Shown: piece by piece, positions 1 to 5,900 of the stretch
Layout: each line of letters begins with the position of its first letter
How positions within the stretch are numbered: the first letter of the stretch is position 1
DNA from: UBA9630 sp037137555
GTDB lineage: Bacteria > Patescibacteriota > Minisyncoccia > Moranbacterales > UBA2206
Assembly (NCBI GenBank): GCA_037137555.1
Contig: JBAXKA010000045.1
Span: 1-7,928 of the forward strand
Direction of reading: 5' to 3'
DNA length: 7,928 bases
The notes under the pieces: generated by a model
Seen by the model: the letters and a program-made list of their open reading frames with translations, nothing else
What the model was told of the DNA's origin: nothing
The model's database searches: none
Program-made: the position numbers and the translations under genes

Positions 1-252
1 ATATTGGGATCCAGAATGAATAAGTCTAAGGTTGAAAAATTCAAGTATTTATTTAAAAAATATAAGCTAAAACCGGAAGATTGTATTTTTATCACAGATA
101 CACTGGGAGATATCCTTGAGGGAAATAAGGTTGGCGTCAGGACAATTGCCGTGGATTTTGGCTTTCACAAAAGAGATCGATTAGAAAAAGGAAAGCCATT
201 TAAAATAGTTTCAAGCTTTGATGAGATATTGAAAGTAATAGGGGATATGTAG
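1..252 (+). CDS. HAD-family hydrolase, C-terminal fragment (5' end outside window)
   Basis: This is the C-terminal part of a haloacid dehalogenase superfamily protein, probably a small-molecule phosphatase of the phosphoglycolate-phosphatase-like group acting in the cytoplasm. The frame is open to the left edge, so the true start lies outside; the TTG at 4 and ATG at 16 are internal codons. About 83 residues remain. A lysine-rich helix (SKVEKFK) probably supplies the motif III lysine. It is followed by a hydrophobic strand ending FITDTLGDI, the HAD motif IV with the two Mg-binding aspartates. Next come the GNKVGVRTIAV and DFGFH segments typical of the last Rossmann strands of this family. The nucleophile DxD motif and cap domain would lie upstream and cannot be checked, so the substrate is unknown. 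It ends in TAG, the only non-TAA stop here, 31 nt before the nucleotidyltransferase gene, and could be co-transcribed with it. Confidence 0.85.
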   Translation: MLGSRMNKSKVEKFKYLFKKYKLKPEDCIFITDTLGDILEGNKVGVRTIAVDFGFHKRDRLEKGKPFKIVSSFDEILKVIGDM

Positions 253-283
253 TTTCTAAATTCCAAATAATAAAACAATCTCT

Positions 284-1039
284 ATGGCATCAGAAAAAGC
301 AGACGAAAAATATGAAAAGTTAGTTAAGGAGTTTGAAAAAGATTCAAACATCTTGGCTTTTTGGCTTTCTGGTTCTAGGGGGAAGGGGATGATCACAAAA
401 GATTCGGATTATGATTGTATAATGATAGTCAGGGATGAGGCTAAGAAAGAATACGAGAAGAAATATGTCAAAGATTTCAAAGATCCTGAATTTGATATGT
501 TTGTGAGAACGGTTAATGAGCTTAAAAAGCATGCTTTGTATGGAACTGACCTGGCTTGGGACAGATTTAACTATGCCTATATTAATATTTTATTTGATAA
601 GACGGAAAAAATTCAAAAAATTATTAATGCAAAAACAGTTGTTTCAAAAAAGGAAGCAGGGAAAATAATCAAAGATGAAAACGGTTTAGATGGTTTTATC
701 AATCAAGTGTATCGTGCAGCCAAATGCAAGAGAGACGGCAATCTCATTGCTGCTCAGCTTGAAGCGGCAGAAGCAATTCCGTGTTTGTTGGATTGCATAT
801 TTGCGCTCGAAGGAAGGATTAAGCCATATCATAAATATTTAGCCTGGGACATGGACTGTCATCCATTGAAAAAGTTACCATGGAAAGCGGATGAGTTTAT
901 AAAAAAATTGCTGAAAATATTGAAGGATGGTGACGAAAAAACGCTGCTAGAGCTTTTCACAAAAACTCGTCCGATTTTCATTGAAGCCGGATATGGTGCG
1001 ATATATGATAGTTGGAAGGGGAAGTATAAAGTCGGGTAA
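284..1039 (+). CDS. Nucleotidyltransferase of the polymerase-beta superfamily (MNT/kanamycin-NTase-like)
   Basis: The 251-residue protein has the nucleotidyltransferase signature GS (residues 30-31) followed by SDYD (41-44). In this superfamily these form the nucleotide-binding turn and the first two metal-binding aspartates; D71, in FDMFV, is a plausible third carboxylate. The C-terminal half (about 130-245) is helical, with RAAKCKRDGN, a run of AAEAIPCLLDCIFAL and GRIKPYHKYL. This resembles the helical substrate domain found in aminoglycoside-type and other minimal nucleotidyltransferases. It would be a soluble enzyme transferring an NMP group to an unknown acceptor, either a small molecule or a protein. 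The ATG at 284 is the first start in frame and has no Shine-Dalgarno sequence. No HEPN-toxin partner lies beside it, so a toxin-antitoxin role is not supported. The last codons overlap the left arm of an inverted repeat at 1021-1030. Fold confidence is good; the substrate is unknown. Confidence 0.8.
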   Translation: MASEKADEKYEKLVKEFEKDSNILAFWLSGSRGKGMITKDSDYDCIMIVRDEAKKEYEKKYVKDFKDPEFDMFVRTVNELKKHALYGTDLAWDRFNYAYINILFDKTEKIQKIINAKTVVSKKEAGKIIKDENGLDGFINQVYRAAKCKRDGNLIAAQLEAAEAIPCLLDCIFALEGRIKPYHKYLAWDMDCHPLKKLPWKADEFIKKLLKILKDGDEKTLLELFTKTRPIFIEAGYGAIYDSWKGKYKVG

Positions 1040-1050
1040 GAAATAAATGG

Positions 1051-1118
1051 TTCCCTCCAAAGGCGGGCAGGCAAGTCGGAGGTTTGAGCCAGTAAGGCTT
1101 TCTCCGCTGAGACTGCGA
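1051..1118. other. GC-rich intergenic block with alternative hairpins
   Basis: By hand count this stretch is about 60% G+C, against roughly one third in the surrounding genes, and no credible ORF fills it. It can fold with CGGAG (1077-1081) pairing to CTCCG (1102-1106) and AGCC (1087-1090) to GGCT (1096-1099), around an AGTAA loop with a small internal loop. A competing stem pairs CCTCC (1054-1058) with GGAGG (1078-1082), which would disrupt the first. No U-tract directly follows, so it is not a standard intrinsic terminator. It may be a dispersed intergenic repeat, a structured leader of the peptidase gene, or an attenuator-like switch; the sequence alone does not decide. Confidence 0.5.
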
Positions 1119-1124
1119 AAACGA

Positions 1125-1139
1125 ATTTTATTTATACTT
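1125..1139. repeat. Left arm of a 15-bp perfect inverted repeat flanking the peptidase gene
   Basis: ATTTTATTTATACTT here is the exact reverse complement of AAGTATAAATAAAAT at 1962-1976. The pair lies just outside the peptidase gene on both sides (12 nt before the start, about 100 nt after the stop). The arm also overlaps the right arm of the shorter repeat ending at 1140. No target-site duplication is visible next to the arms, and there is no transposase. Confidence 0.5.
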
Positions 1140-1150
1140 CATGAAATTAT

Positions 1151-1858
1151 ATGAAAAAGGAAAAAAAAATAATTAAATATTCTAATGGCGGTTTTCAAGT
1201 AACAATCAATCTTTTGTATGACCCAAAATATCCCATAACAGAAGTCGTTAGACTGATAAACATAAGTTTAAAAAAAGTCACAAGCTTTTACTCGGCTTAT
1301 GGAAATAGCCTTGATTTAAATTTTCCCATAGACTTGCTTTATCGACGAGCGGACATTGATAAGTATTTTGAATATAAAACGGAAAGATGGTGTAGCGGTT
1401 GTTGTCGCAAAGGCAAGATTGCTCTCTTTCATCCTGACTTTTTTGAAATTGAAACGAGTCATAAAAAAGAAGATTTTCCAAAAACTCTCATCCATGAAAT
1501 ATCCCACATGTTTGGTAAAAAAATTTTTGGCGAAAAATATTTATGGTGGGTTCATGAGGGAGTAGCTCAATACATTGCAAATCAAATAGTTTTGAAAAAA
1601 ATTGAGCCAGAAAATATTAATCATTTTATCACAAACAATCTTTACGGTAATAATTATTATCATGATTTCACAAAACAATCAGGACATCAAATTTCTAAAC
1701 GGATTGCCTTTGCGATTGTTGATAATTATAGTGAAAAAGCTTTATTTGAACTATTGAAAATTGAGCCAGGCAAAAACTCTAAGCAAGCAATAGCTACTAT
1801 TCTAAAAGTACCCCAGAAAGAAATAGAAAAAACAATTATAGCTTTCTTAGTTGAATAA
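1151..1858 (+). CDS. HEXXH zinc metallopeptidase, gluzincin (peptidase MA) type, cytoplasmic
   Basis: The 235-residue protein has HEISH at 115-119, the HEXXH zinc motif, then WWVHEGVAQYIA, where E136 follows the second histidine by 17 residues. HEXXH followed by a glutamate in an HEG or NEG(L/V)A context is the gluzincin arrangement, so H115, H119 and E136 should bind zinc and E116 should be the catalytic base. The helix after E136 (AQYIANQIV) also fits this clan. There is no signal peptide and no membrane segment, so it is probably intracellular. A cysteine cluster, CSGCC at 81-85, sits just before the strand that precedes the catalytic helix and could bind a metal or form a redox site. The C-terminal 80 residues look helical. 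The ATG at 1151 is chosen because homology-like sequence begins soon after it; no Shine-Dalgarno sequence is visible. No gene next to it suggests the substrate. The gene is enclosed by a 15-bp inverted repeat. Confidence 0.8.
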   Translation: MKKEKKIIKYSNGGFQVTINLLYDPKYPITEVVRLINISLKKVTSFYSAYGNSLDLNFPIDLLYRRADIDKYFEYKTERWCSGCCRKGKIALFHPDFFEIETSHKKEDFPKTLIHEISHMFGKKIFGEKYLWWVHEGVAQYIANQIVLKKIEPENINHFITNNLYGNNYYHDFTKQSGHQISKRIAFAIVDNYSEKALFELLKIEPGKNSKQAIATILKVPQKEIEKTIIAFLVE

Positions 1859-1948
1859 AAATAGCATTAATTTATTTTATGAGGGGGCTAAGGTGTTTTC
1901 TCTGTTGGGGCTACTAAAACTAATTTTGTTTTGATTGAGAGTTGTCCG

Positions 1949-1976
1949 TTGAAATAGTTTTAAGTATAAATAAAAT
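1949..1976 (+). promoter_or_regulatory. Candidate sigma-70-type promoter upstream of the GrpB-like gene
   Basis: TTGAAA at 1949-1954 and TAAAAT at 1971-1976 are separated by 16 nt, each one mismatch from the bacterial consensus. This lies in the 214-nt gene-free stretch between the peptidase gene and the GrpB-like gene. A second perfect TATAAT at 1997-2002 has no obvious -35 box. In such AT-rich DNA these matches occur easily. The rest of the stretch shows only a 7-bp direct repeat, GGGGCTA at 1884-1890 and 1907-1913, and a weak A/T-only hairpin at 1998-2017. It is the most likely place for the start of the operon running to 5897. Confidence 0.4.
1962..1976. repeat. Right arm of the 15-bp inverted repeat flanking the peptidase gene
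   Basis: AAGTATAAATAAAAT is the reverse complement of 1125-1139. The match stops at both ends: 1961 and 1977 do not pair with 1140 and 1124. Its first nine bases also match nine of the ten bases at 1021-1030, so the core AAGTATAAA occurs three times in about 950 bp. It overlaps the -10 box of the candidate promoter for the downstream operon. Confidence 0.5.
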
Positions 1977-2072
1977 ATAGCCATTATGGATAAAAGTATA
2001 ATTTTTTATTGAATTATGAATAAATGAAAGAACAACCGCAATTAAAAAAAAGTAAAGTAGGTGTATTCGTAT

Positions 2073-2591
2073 ATGGAAATAAATAAAAGAAACTACAAGA
2101 TAATTCTCTATGACCCCCAATGGCCTATTTTATTTTCGGAAGAATCTGAGAGGATAAATCGTATTGTTGGCGATAATATTTTAGAAATATATCATATTGG
2201 CAGCACATCAGTTCCTGGCATGTCTGGAAAAGCGACAATCGATATTTTATTTGTTGTCGATGATATTTCAAAAATTGATGATTATATTTCACATTTGAAA
2301 ACAATCGGTTATGCTTCGCTTGGTTCGCGCAATGCTGAAAATTCTCGCTTATTTGAAAAAGAAGTTGATGAGCAGCGTCTTTTTATAATTCATTTTTATC
2401 AAAACAATCACCCAGAAATTTTTCAAATTATTGCTATCAGGGATTATTTGAGAACACACAAGGATAAAGCTGATCAATATGGCGAATTTAAACTTGCTCT
2501 TTTTCAAAAATTCCCTAATGATTATAATCAGTATAGAAAATTGAAAGATGAATATATGAATGATTTGAAAAAGGAGGCTATCGATTATTAA
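2073..2591 (+). CDS. GrpB family (UPF0157) nucleotidyltransferase-fold protein
   Basis: The protein has 172 residues from the ATG at 2073, the usual length for the GrpB/UPF0157 family. The N-terminal YDPQWPILFSEES (13-25) matches the family's Y-x-x-x-W-P/A-x-x-F-x-x-E opening. The HIGSTSVPGM core at 41-50, followed by GKATIDIL (52-59), is the family hallmark and resembles the GS...D site of polymerase-beta nucleotidyltransferases. The middle and end (FIIHFYQNN, then RDYLRTH and a YGEFKLAL helix) also fit. The biochemical role of this family is not settled; in some proteins the domain is fused to dephospho-CoA kinase. The GTG at 2061 is in frame, just after a TAG. I prefer 2073 because AGGTG at 2059-2063 is a fair ribosome binding site at 9 nt and the family N-terminus begins soon after. 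It ends 6 nt before the glycosyltransferase gene. Confidence 0.9.
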   Translation: MEINKRNYKIILYDPQWPILFSEESERINRIVGDNILEIYHIGSTSVPGMSGKATIDILFVVDDISKIDDYISHLKTIGYASLGSRNAENSRLFEKEVDEQRLFIIHFYQNNHPEIFQIIAIRDYLRTHKDKADQYGEFKLALFQKFPNDYNQYRKLKDEYMNDLKKEAIDY

Positions 2592-2597
2592 AATAAT

Positions 2598-3317
2598 ATG
2601 AAAATCCTCGGTGTAAGAATTGATAATCTGAAAAAAAGTGAAATTTTCAAGAAGGTTGAGGGTTTTTTAAGTGAGAATAAATTTCACCAAATCGCCACAA
2701 TCAATCCGGAATTTATTTTGGAGGCACAAAATAATTTATGTTTTAGAACAGTGCTAGATAATTGTGCATTAAATATTGCTGATGGTGTTGGTATAAAATT
2801 AGCTTTTTGGAAATATGGCTGGCACTTGAAAACAAGAATAGCCGGAGTGGACTTGATGATGGAAATTCTCAAGCTAGCGAATAAAAATAATTTAGAAATT
2901 TTTATTGTTGCGAAAAAAGATGGCTTGAGTAGTTTGCAAGAAATAAAAATGGCGATTACAAAGATTCATCCGAATCTAAAAATAAATGGCGTTGAATTGA
3001 ATGTGGATGCTATCCAATGTCTTTCAATTAAGCATCCTTGTGTGTTGTTTTGTAATTTTGGCGCACCCGATCAGGAGATCTTTATTGATTCTCAAAAAGA
3101 TGCTATCATTCACATAGCGGTTGGTGTCGGTGGATCTTTCGATTTTTTAACTAAAAAAATTAAACGCGCTCCAATTTTTATGAGTTTTATGGGACTGGAA
3201 TGGCTTTGGAGAGTATTTCAACCGCAACAATGGCAATTTAAGAAAAAACGACTAAAAAGAATCTGGAAAGCGGTTGTGATTTTTCCGATTAAAATAATTT
3301 TATGCAAAGAAAAATAA
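2598..3317 (+). CDS. WecG/TagA/CpsF family glycosyltransferase (GT26)
   Basis: The 239-residue protein is full length for this family, whose members transfer a sugar (ManNAc or ManNAcA in characterised cases) to a polyprenyl-diphosphate-linked acceptor at the inner face of the membrane during wall or capsule glycan synthesis. Visible motifs are TINPEF (34-39), NIADGVGI (59-66), R80-x-x-G-x-DL, FCNFGAPDQE (151-160) and VGVGGSFDFL (175-184), then RAP (190-192) and GLEWLWRVFQ (199-208). The T34 to D62 spacing of 28 matches my recollection of the catalytic Thr/Asp pair in a bacterial TagA. The usual EPRR-like segment after GLEWLxR reads QPQQWQ instead, followed by a basic, hydrophobic tail that could bind membrane. 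The specific sugar is unknown. Its stop overlaps the Maf gene by 16 nt. An AAGGAGG at 2571-2577 lies too far upstream (20 nt) for a normal Shine-Dalgarno sequence. Confidence 0.93.
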   Translation: MKILGVRIDNLKKSEIFKKVEGFLSENKFHQIATINPEFILEAQNNLCFRTVLDNCALNIADGVGIKLAFWKYGWHLKTRIAGVDLMMEILKLANKNNLEIFIVAKKDGLSSLQEIKMAITKIHPNLKINGVELNVDAIQCLSIKHPCVLFCNFGAPDQEIFIDSQKDAIIHIAVGVGGSFDFLTKKIKRAPIFMSFMGLEWLWRVFQPQQWQFKKKRLKRIWKAVVIFPIKIILCKEK

Positions 3318-3886
3318 TATTAGCTTCAAAATCAGAAAGAAGAAAAATGCTTCTCGCACAAATTGGTTTGGAATTTGAGATCAGAGAAAGTGCTTATGAA
3401 GAAGATATGTCAGCCTTAAATGATCCGCACGAGTTAGCAAAATTTTTGGCATTAGGCAAGGCACAAGATGTTGCCAATCACTATGATGATGCTATAATTA
3501 TCGGAGCAGATACTTTTGTTTTTTATAAAGGCAAATTTATTGGCAAGCCAAAAAATAAAGAAGATGCTAAAAAAATACTGACAAATTTTTCTGGAAATAC
3601 ACATGATATTGTGACAGGACTAGCTATTATAGACACAAAAACAAAAACAGTTGTAACTGATTATGGTGAAGCAAGAGTTACTTTCAGAAAACTAACTACT
3701 GAAGAAATAGATGATTATATTGCTACTGGTGAACCAATGGATAAGGCTGGTGCTTATGGCTTGATGCATCGCGCCGCAGTGCTTATTGAAAAAGTTGAAG
3801 GAGATTTTTATTCCGTAATTGGCTTGCCATTAAATAAATTGCATGTGGCATTAAAAAAAATGGGAGTTGATACGCTAAGAAAATAA
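3302..3886 (+). CDS. maf: Maf family nucleoside triphosphate pyrophosphatase
   Basis: The 194-residue protein is a full-length Maf/Ham1-fold enzyme, which hydrolyses non-canonical or surplus NTPs to NMP and pyrophosphate in the cytoplasm. Motifs are ILASKSERR (6-14), the SxSxRR phosphate loop; GADTF (68-72), with D70 as the expected catalytic base; GKP (81-83); THDIVTG (100-106); DKAGAYG (147-153); and VIGLPL (172-177). DKAGAYG places it nearer the YhdE (dTTP/UTP pyrophosphatase) branch than the YceF branch. However, the Gln that usually follows (GAYGIQ) is replaced by Met155 in GLMHRAAV, so substrate preference is uncertain. The start overlaps the glycosyltransferase gene by 16 nt, and the ATG is preceded by T-rich sequence with no Shine-Dalgarno, so translational coupling is likely. 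A two-TM protein gene follows after 20 nt. Confidence 0.95.
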   Translation: MQRKIILASKSERRKMLLAQIGLEFEIRESAYEEDMSALNDPHELAKFLALGKAQDVANHYDDAIIIGADTFVFYKGKFIGKPKNKEDAKKILTNFSGNTHDIVTGLAIIDTKTKTVVTDYGEARVTFRKLTTEEIDDYIATGEPMDKAGAYGLMHRAAVLIEKVEGDFYSVIGLPLNKLHVALKKMGVDTLRK

Positions 3887-3906
3887 TTTTTAATCAATAA
3901 AATGAT

Positions 3907-4335
3907 ATGTCAAAAACAACCAAAATAATTCGCACGGTTTATCTTTACATCGCAGCCTTGGTTAGTCTGATTTTTGTGGCAGTAGGCTCTGGAACACTTT
4001 TGAACACTGCACTTAAGGCGTATGTTTTTCCAAAAGCCGAGAAGGGTGGTTATGGTCGTTGTAATCAACAACCTCCAGTTTATAACATAGAAAGCGCGAA
4101 GGATTCCACACTAACTACCGAAGAACAAAAAGAACAAATCACTAATGCATTGGCGGATTATGAGAATTGGAAAAAAGATAATTCTGGCGAAGAATGTTAT
4201 AGCACTGAACGGCAGAGTAGCATTGTCGATGCAATTACAATGATTATTATTGCTCTCCCGATCTGCCTCTTGCATTGGAGAATAATAAAAAAAGAGAAAG
4301 AAGATAACGAGGATAAAGAAGAAAAAACAGCTTAA
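3907..4335 (+). CDS. Two-TM membrane protein of unknown function, possibly DUF5671-like
   Basis: The 142-residue protein has a basic N-terminus (K4, K6, R9), a hydrophobic segment at about 11-36 starting YLYIAALVSLIF, a polar loop of about 70 residues, and a second hydrophobic segment at about 107-123. A basic and then acidic tail follows (HWRIIKKE, then many Asp, Glu and Lys). Positive-inside logic puts both ends in the cytoplasm and the loop outside. The loop contains C52 and C97, which could form a disulfide, and a helix with DYENWKKD. The N-terminal YLYIxALVSL pattern with a glycine-rich turn resembles DUF5671-type proteins of Patescibacteria, but I am not certain of this. The function is unknown. 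It lies 20 nt after maf and 20 nt before gltX, so it is probably co-transcribed. The ATG at 3902 is in another frame and meets a stop within a few codons. Confidence 0.7.
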   Translation: MSKTTKIIRTVYLYIAALVSLIFVAVGSGTLLNTALKAYVFPKAEKGGYGRCNQQPPVYNIESAKDSTLTTEEQKEQITNALADYENWKKDNSGEECYSTERQSSIVDAITMIIIALPICLLHWRIIKKEKEDNEDKEEKTA

Positions 4336-4355
4336 TATTTTTTTGGTTAAATTTT

Positions 4356-5897
4356 ATGAATACTAAAAAAACCAGAGTTAGATTTGCACCATCACCGACT
4401 GGATTCGTGCATATTGGAAGTTTACGAACAGCGTTGTATGATTATTTAGTTGCCAAAAAAACTGGTGGGGATTTTATTTTGAAAATTGAAGATACGGATC
4501 AAAAACGCTATGTTGAAGGATCGGTAGAGAGTTTAATCAAATCTCTCGACTGGATGGGACTCAAGTGGAATGAAGGAGTTTTTTTAAATGAGCAAATTGA
4601 TACTAACAAAAGTAATATCCTAAAATCAAAAACTTATTCCACTGTTTCAGAGATGGGAGAGTTTGGACCATATATTCAATCAGAAAAATTAGCTATTTAC
4701 AGAAAGCATATCGACCAACTCGTGAAAGACGGTCATGCTTATTATTGTTTTTGTGAACCAGAACGATTGGAAAAAATGCGTGCCGATCAAACGGCAGAAA
4801 AAAAAGCACCCATGTATGATCGTTACTGTTTGCATAATATAAGTGAGGAAGATATAAATAAAAATCTTAAAAATAATTGTCACTATACTATTCGCATGAA
4901 AATTCCAGAAGGAGAAATAATTATTGCTGAAGATTTGGTGCGGGGAAAAGTAAATTTTAAAACTGATCTCATTGATGATCAAATTATTCTAAAATCTGAT
5001 GGTTTTCCAACTTATCATTTGGCCAATATGGTCGATGATCATGAAATGGGTATTACGCATGTTATTCGTGGCGAAGAATGGTTGCCGAGTTTGCCAAAGC
5101 ACATTTTGCTTTATCGTTATTTTGGTTGGGAATTACCAAAATTCGCACATTTGCCATTATTACTCAATCCGGATAAAACAAAACTTTCCAAGCGCCAAGG
5201 TGATGTGGCAGTGGAAGATTATATTAAAAAAGGTTATCTTAAGGAAGCGATTATTAATTTTGTCGCACTGCTTGGTTGGAATCCGGGAGCGGGGGAGACA
5301 CAAGAAATTTTTTCTTTGGACGAATTAGTTGAAAAATTTGATTTAGAGCATGTTCACAAAGCTGGTGCAGTTTTTGATATTAAAAAATTAGATTGGATAA
5401 ATTCACAGTGGATTAAAAAACTTTCCAGCGAAGAATTATATAAAAAATCTTTGCCATTTTTTGAGCAAAAAGAATTTTATCAAAACGCTAACATAGAAAA
5501 AAAATCACCAGAATTTCTAAAAAAAATCTTGATTGTGGAACAAGATCGACTAGTAAAATTAAGTGATGTCGGAGAAAATAATCAATTCTTTTTTTCTGAT
5601 AACTTAAAATATGATAAAGCATTTTTGCGTTGGAAAGAAATGAGTGATGCGGATTTGAAAATAACGCTTGAAAAATCAAAAATTATTCTAGAAAATATTT
5701 CTGAAAATGATTGGTCAAGAGAAAATTTAGAAAAAAATCTCTTGGCAGAAGCTGGTGAAAAGAGGGGAGAACTTCTTTGGCCATTGCGCGCTGCCTTGAC
5801 AGGCACACAAAAATCGCCATCACCATTTGAGGTAGCATGGGTCTTAGGAAAAACTGAAAGTTTAATGCGGATTGAAAAGGCATTTAAATTATGCTAA
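4356..5897 (+). CDS. gltX: Glutamyl-tRNA synthetase
   Basis: The 513-residue class I synthetase charges tRNA with glutamate in the cytoplasm. Evidence includes RFAPSPTGFVHIGS (9-22), the HIGH-type ATP site; FILKIEDTDQKR (40-51); LKSDGFPTYHLAN (212-224); THVIRGEEWL (234-243); and KLSKR (276-280), the KMSKS-type loop. C131, C133, C158 and H160 reproduce the spacing of the four-ligand zinc site (CxC...CxH) of E. coli GluRS, so this enzyme probably binds zinc. The C-terminal anticodon-binding domain ends with GELLWPLRAALTG (471-483) and LGKTESLMRIEKA. Residues 75-103, between WNEG and GPYIQSE, are about 20 longer than the same segment in Thermus GluRS. Whether it also mischarges tRNA-Gln is unknown, as glnS and gatCAB are not in view. 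It is the last gene of the tight cluster; its stop is part of the next promoter. Confidence 0.97.
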   Translation: MNTKKTRVRFAPSPTGFVHIGSLRTALYDYLVAKKTGGDFILKIEDTDQKRYVEGSVESLIKSLDWMGLKWNEGVFLNEQIDTNKSNILKSKTYSTVSEMGEFGPYIQSEKLAIYRKHIDQLVKDGHAYYCFCEPERLEKMRADQTAEKKAPMYDRYCLHNISEEDINKNLKNNCHYTIRMKIPEGEIIIAEDLVRGKVNFKTDLIDDQIILKSDGFPTYHLANMVDDHEMGITHVIRGEEWLPSLPKHILLYRYFGWELPKFAHLPLLLNPDKTKLSKRQGDVAVEDYIKKGYLKEAIINFVALLGWNPGAGETQEIFSLDELVEKFDLEHVHKAGAVFDIKKLDWINSQWIKKLSSEELYKKSLPFFEQKEFYQNANIEKKSPEFLKKILIVEQDRLVKLSDVGENNQFFFSDNLKYDKAFLRWKEMSDADLKITLEKSKIILENISENDWSRENLEKNLLAEAGEKRGELLWPLRAALTGTQKSPSPFEVAWVLGKTESLMRIEKAFKLC

Positions 5898-5900
5898 AAT
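5872..5900 (+). promoter_or_regulatory. Sigma-70-like promoter for the secreted C39 gene, embedded in the gltX end
   Basis: TTGAAA at 5872-5877 and TAAAAT at 5895-5900 are exactly 17 nt apart, and TG at 5892-5893 gives an extended -10. Each hexamer has one mismatch to consensus. The -10 box starts with the gltX TAA stop codon. Transcription would begin near 5907, leaving a leader of about 30 nt before the ATG at 5938. This would separate the wall-protein gene from the upstream operon. Confidence 0.6.

Larger units (their letters stand above)
1021..1140. repeat. 10-bp inverted repeat enclosing a GC-rich intergenic block
   Basis: GAAGTATAAA at 1021-1030 and TTTATACTTC at 1131-1140 are perfect reverse complements. 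The left arm lies inside the last codons of the nucleotidyltransferase gene; the right arm lies 10 nt before the next start codon. In RNA they could close a long stem around the GC-rich hairpin region, or they could be termini of a small element. AT-rich 10-mers of this kind are expected by chance somewhere in a window this size, so the position, rather than the length, makes it notable. Confidence 0.45.

Noticed and set aside
1077..1106. Possible tRNA T-arm (GGTTTGAGCC looks like a T-loop)
   Set aside because: The flanking bases cannot form the 5-bp T-stem, and no acceptor or anticodon arm is found upstream.
1105..1125. CTGAGA within the GC-rich block, as in thiamine pyrophosphate riboswitches
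   Set aside because: The second conserved TPP element (GAACCTGAT-like) and the required stems are absent, and the downstream gene has no thiamine link.
1916..1932. AAAAC...GTTTT as a terminator after the peptidase gene
   Set aside because: The stem is only 5 bp, nearly all A-T, and would not be stable enough to terminate.
2061..2072. GTG at 2061 as the start of the GrpB-like gene
   Set aside because: It directly follows a stop codon and would sit on the only plausible ribosome binding site (2059-2063) for the ATG at 2073.
2571..2577. AAGGAGG as Shine-Dalgarno for the glycosyltransferase gene
   Set aside because: It is 20 nt from the ATG at 2598, too far for normal use, and an in-frame TAA at 2589 prevents any earlier start; it probably just encodes Lys-Glu-Ala.
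4689..4982. 97-codon minus-strand open frame inside gltX, and several shorter minus-strand frames
   Set aside because: They lie opposite strongly conserved coding sequence, have low-complexity Phe/Ile-rich translations and no start context; they are antisense shadows of AT-rich genes.
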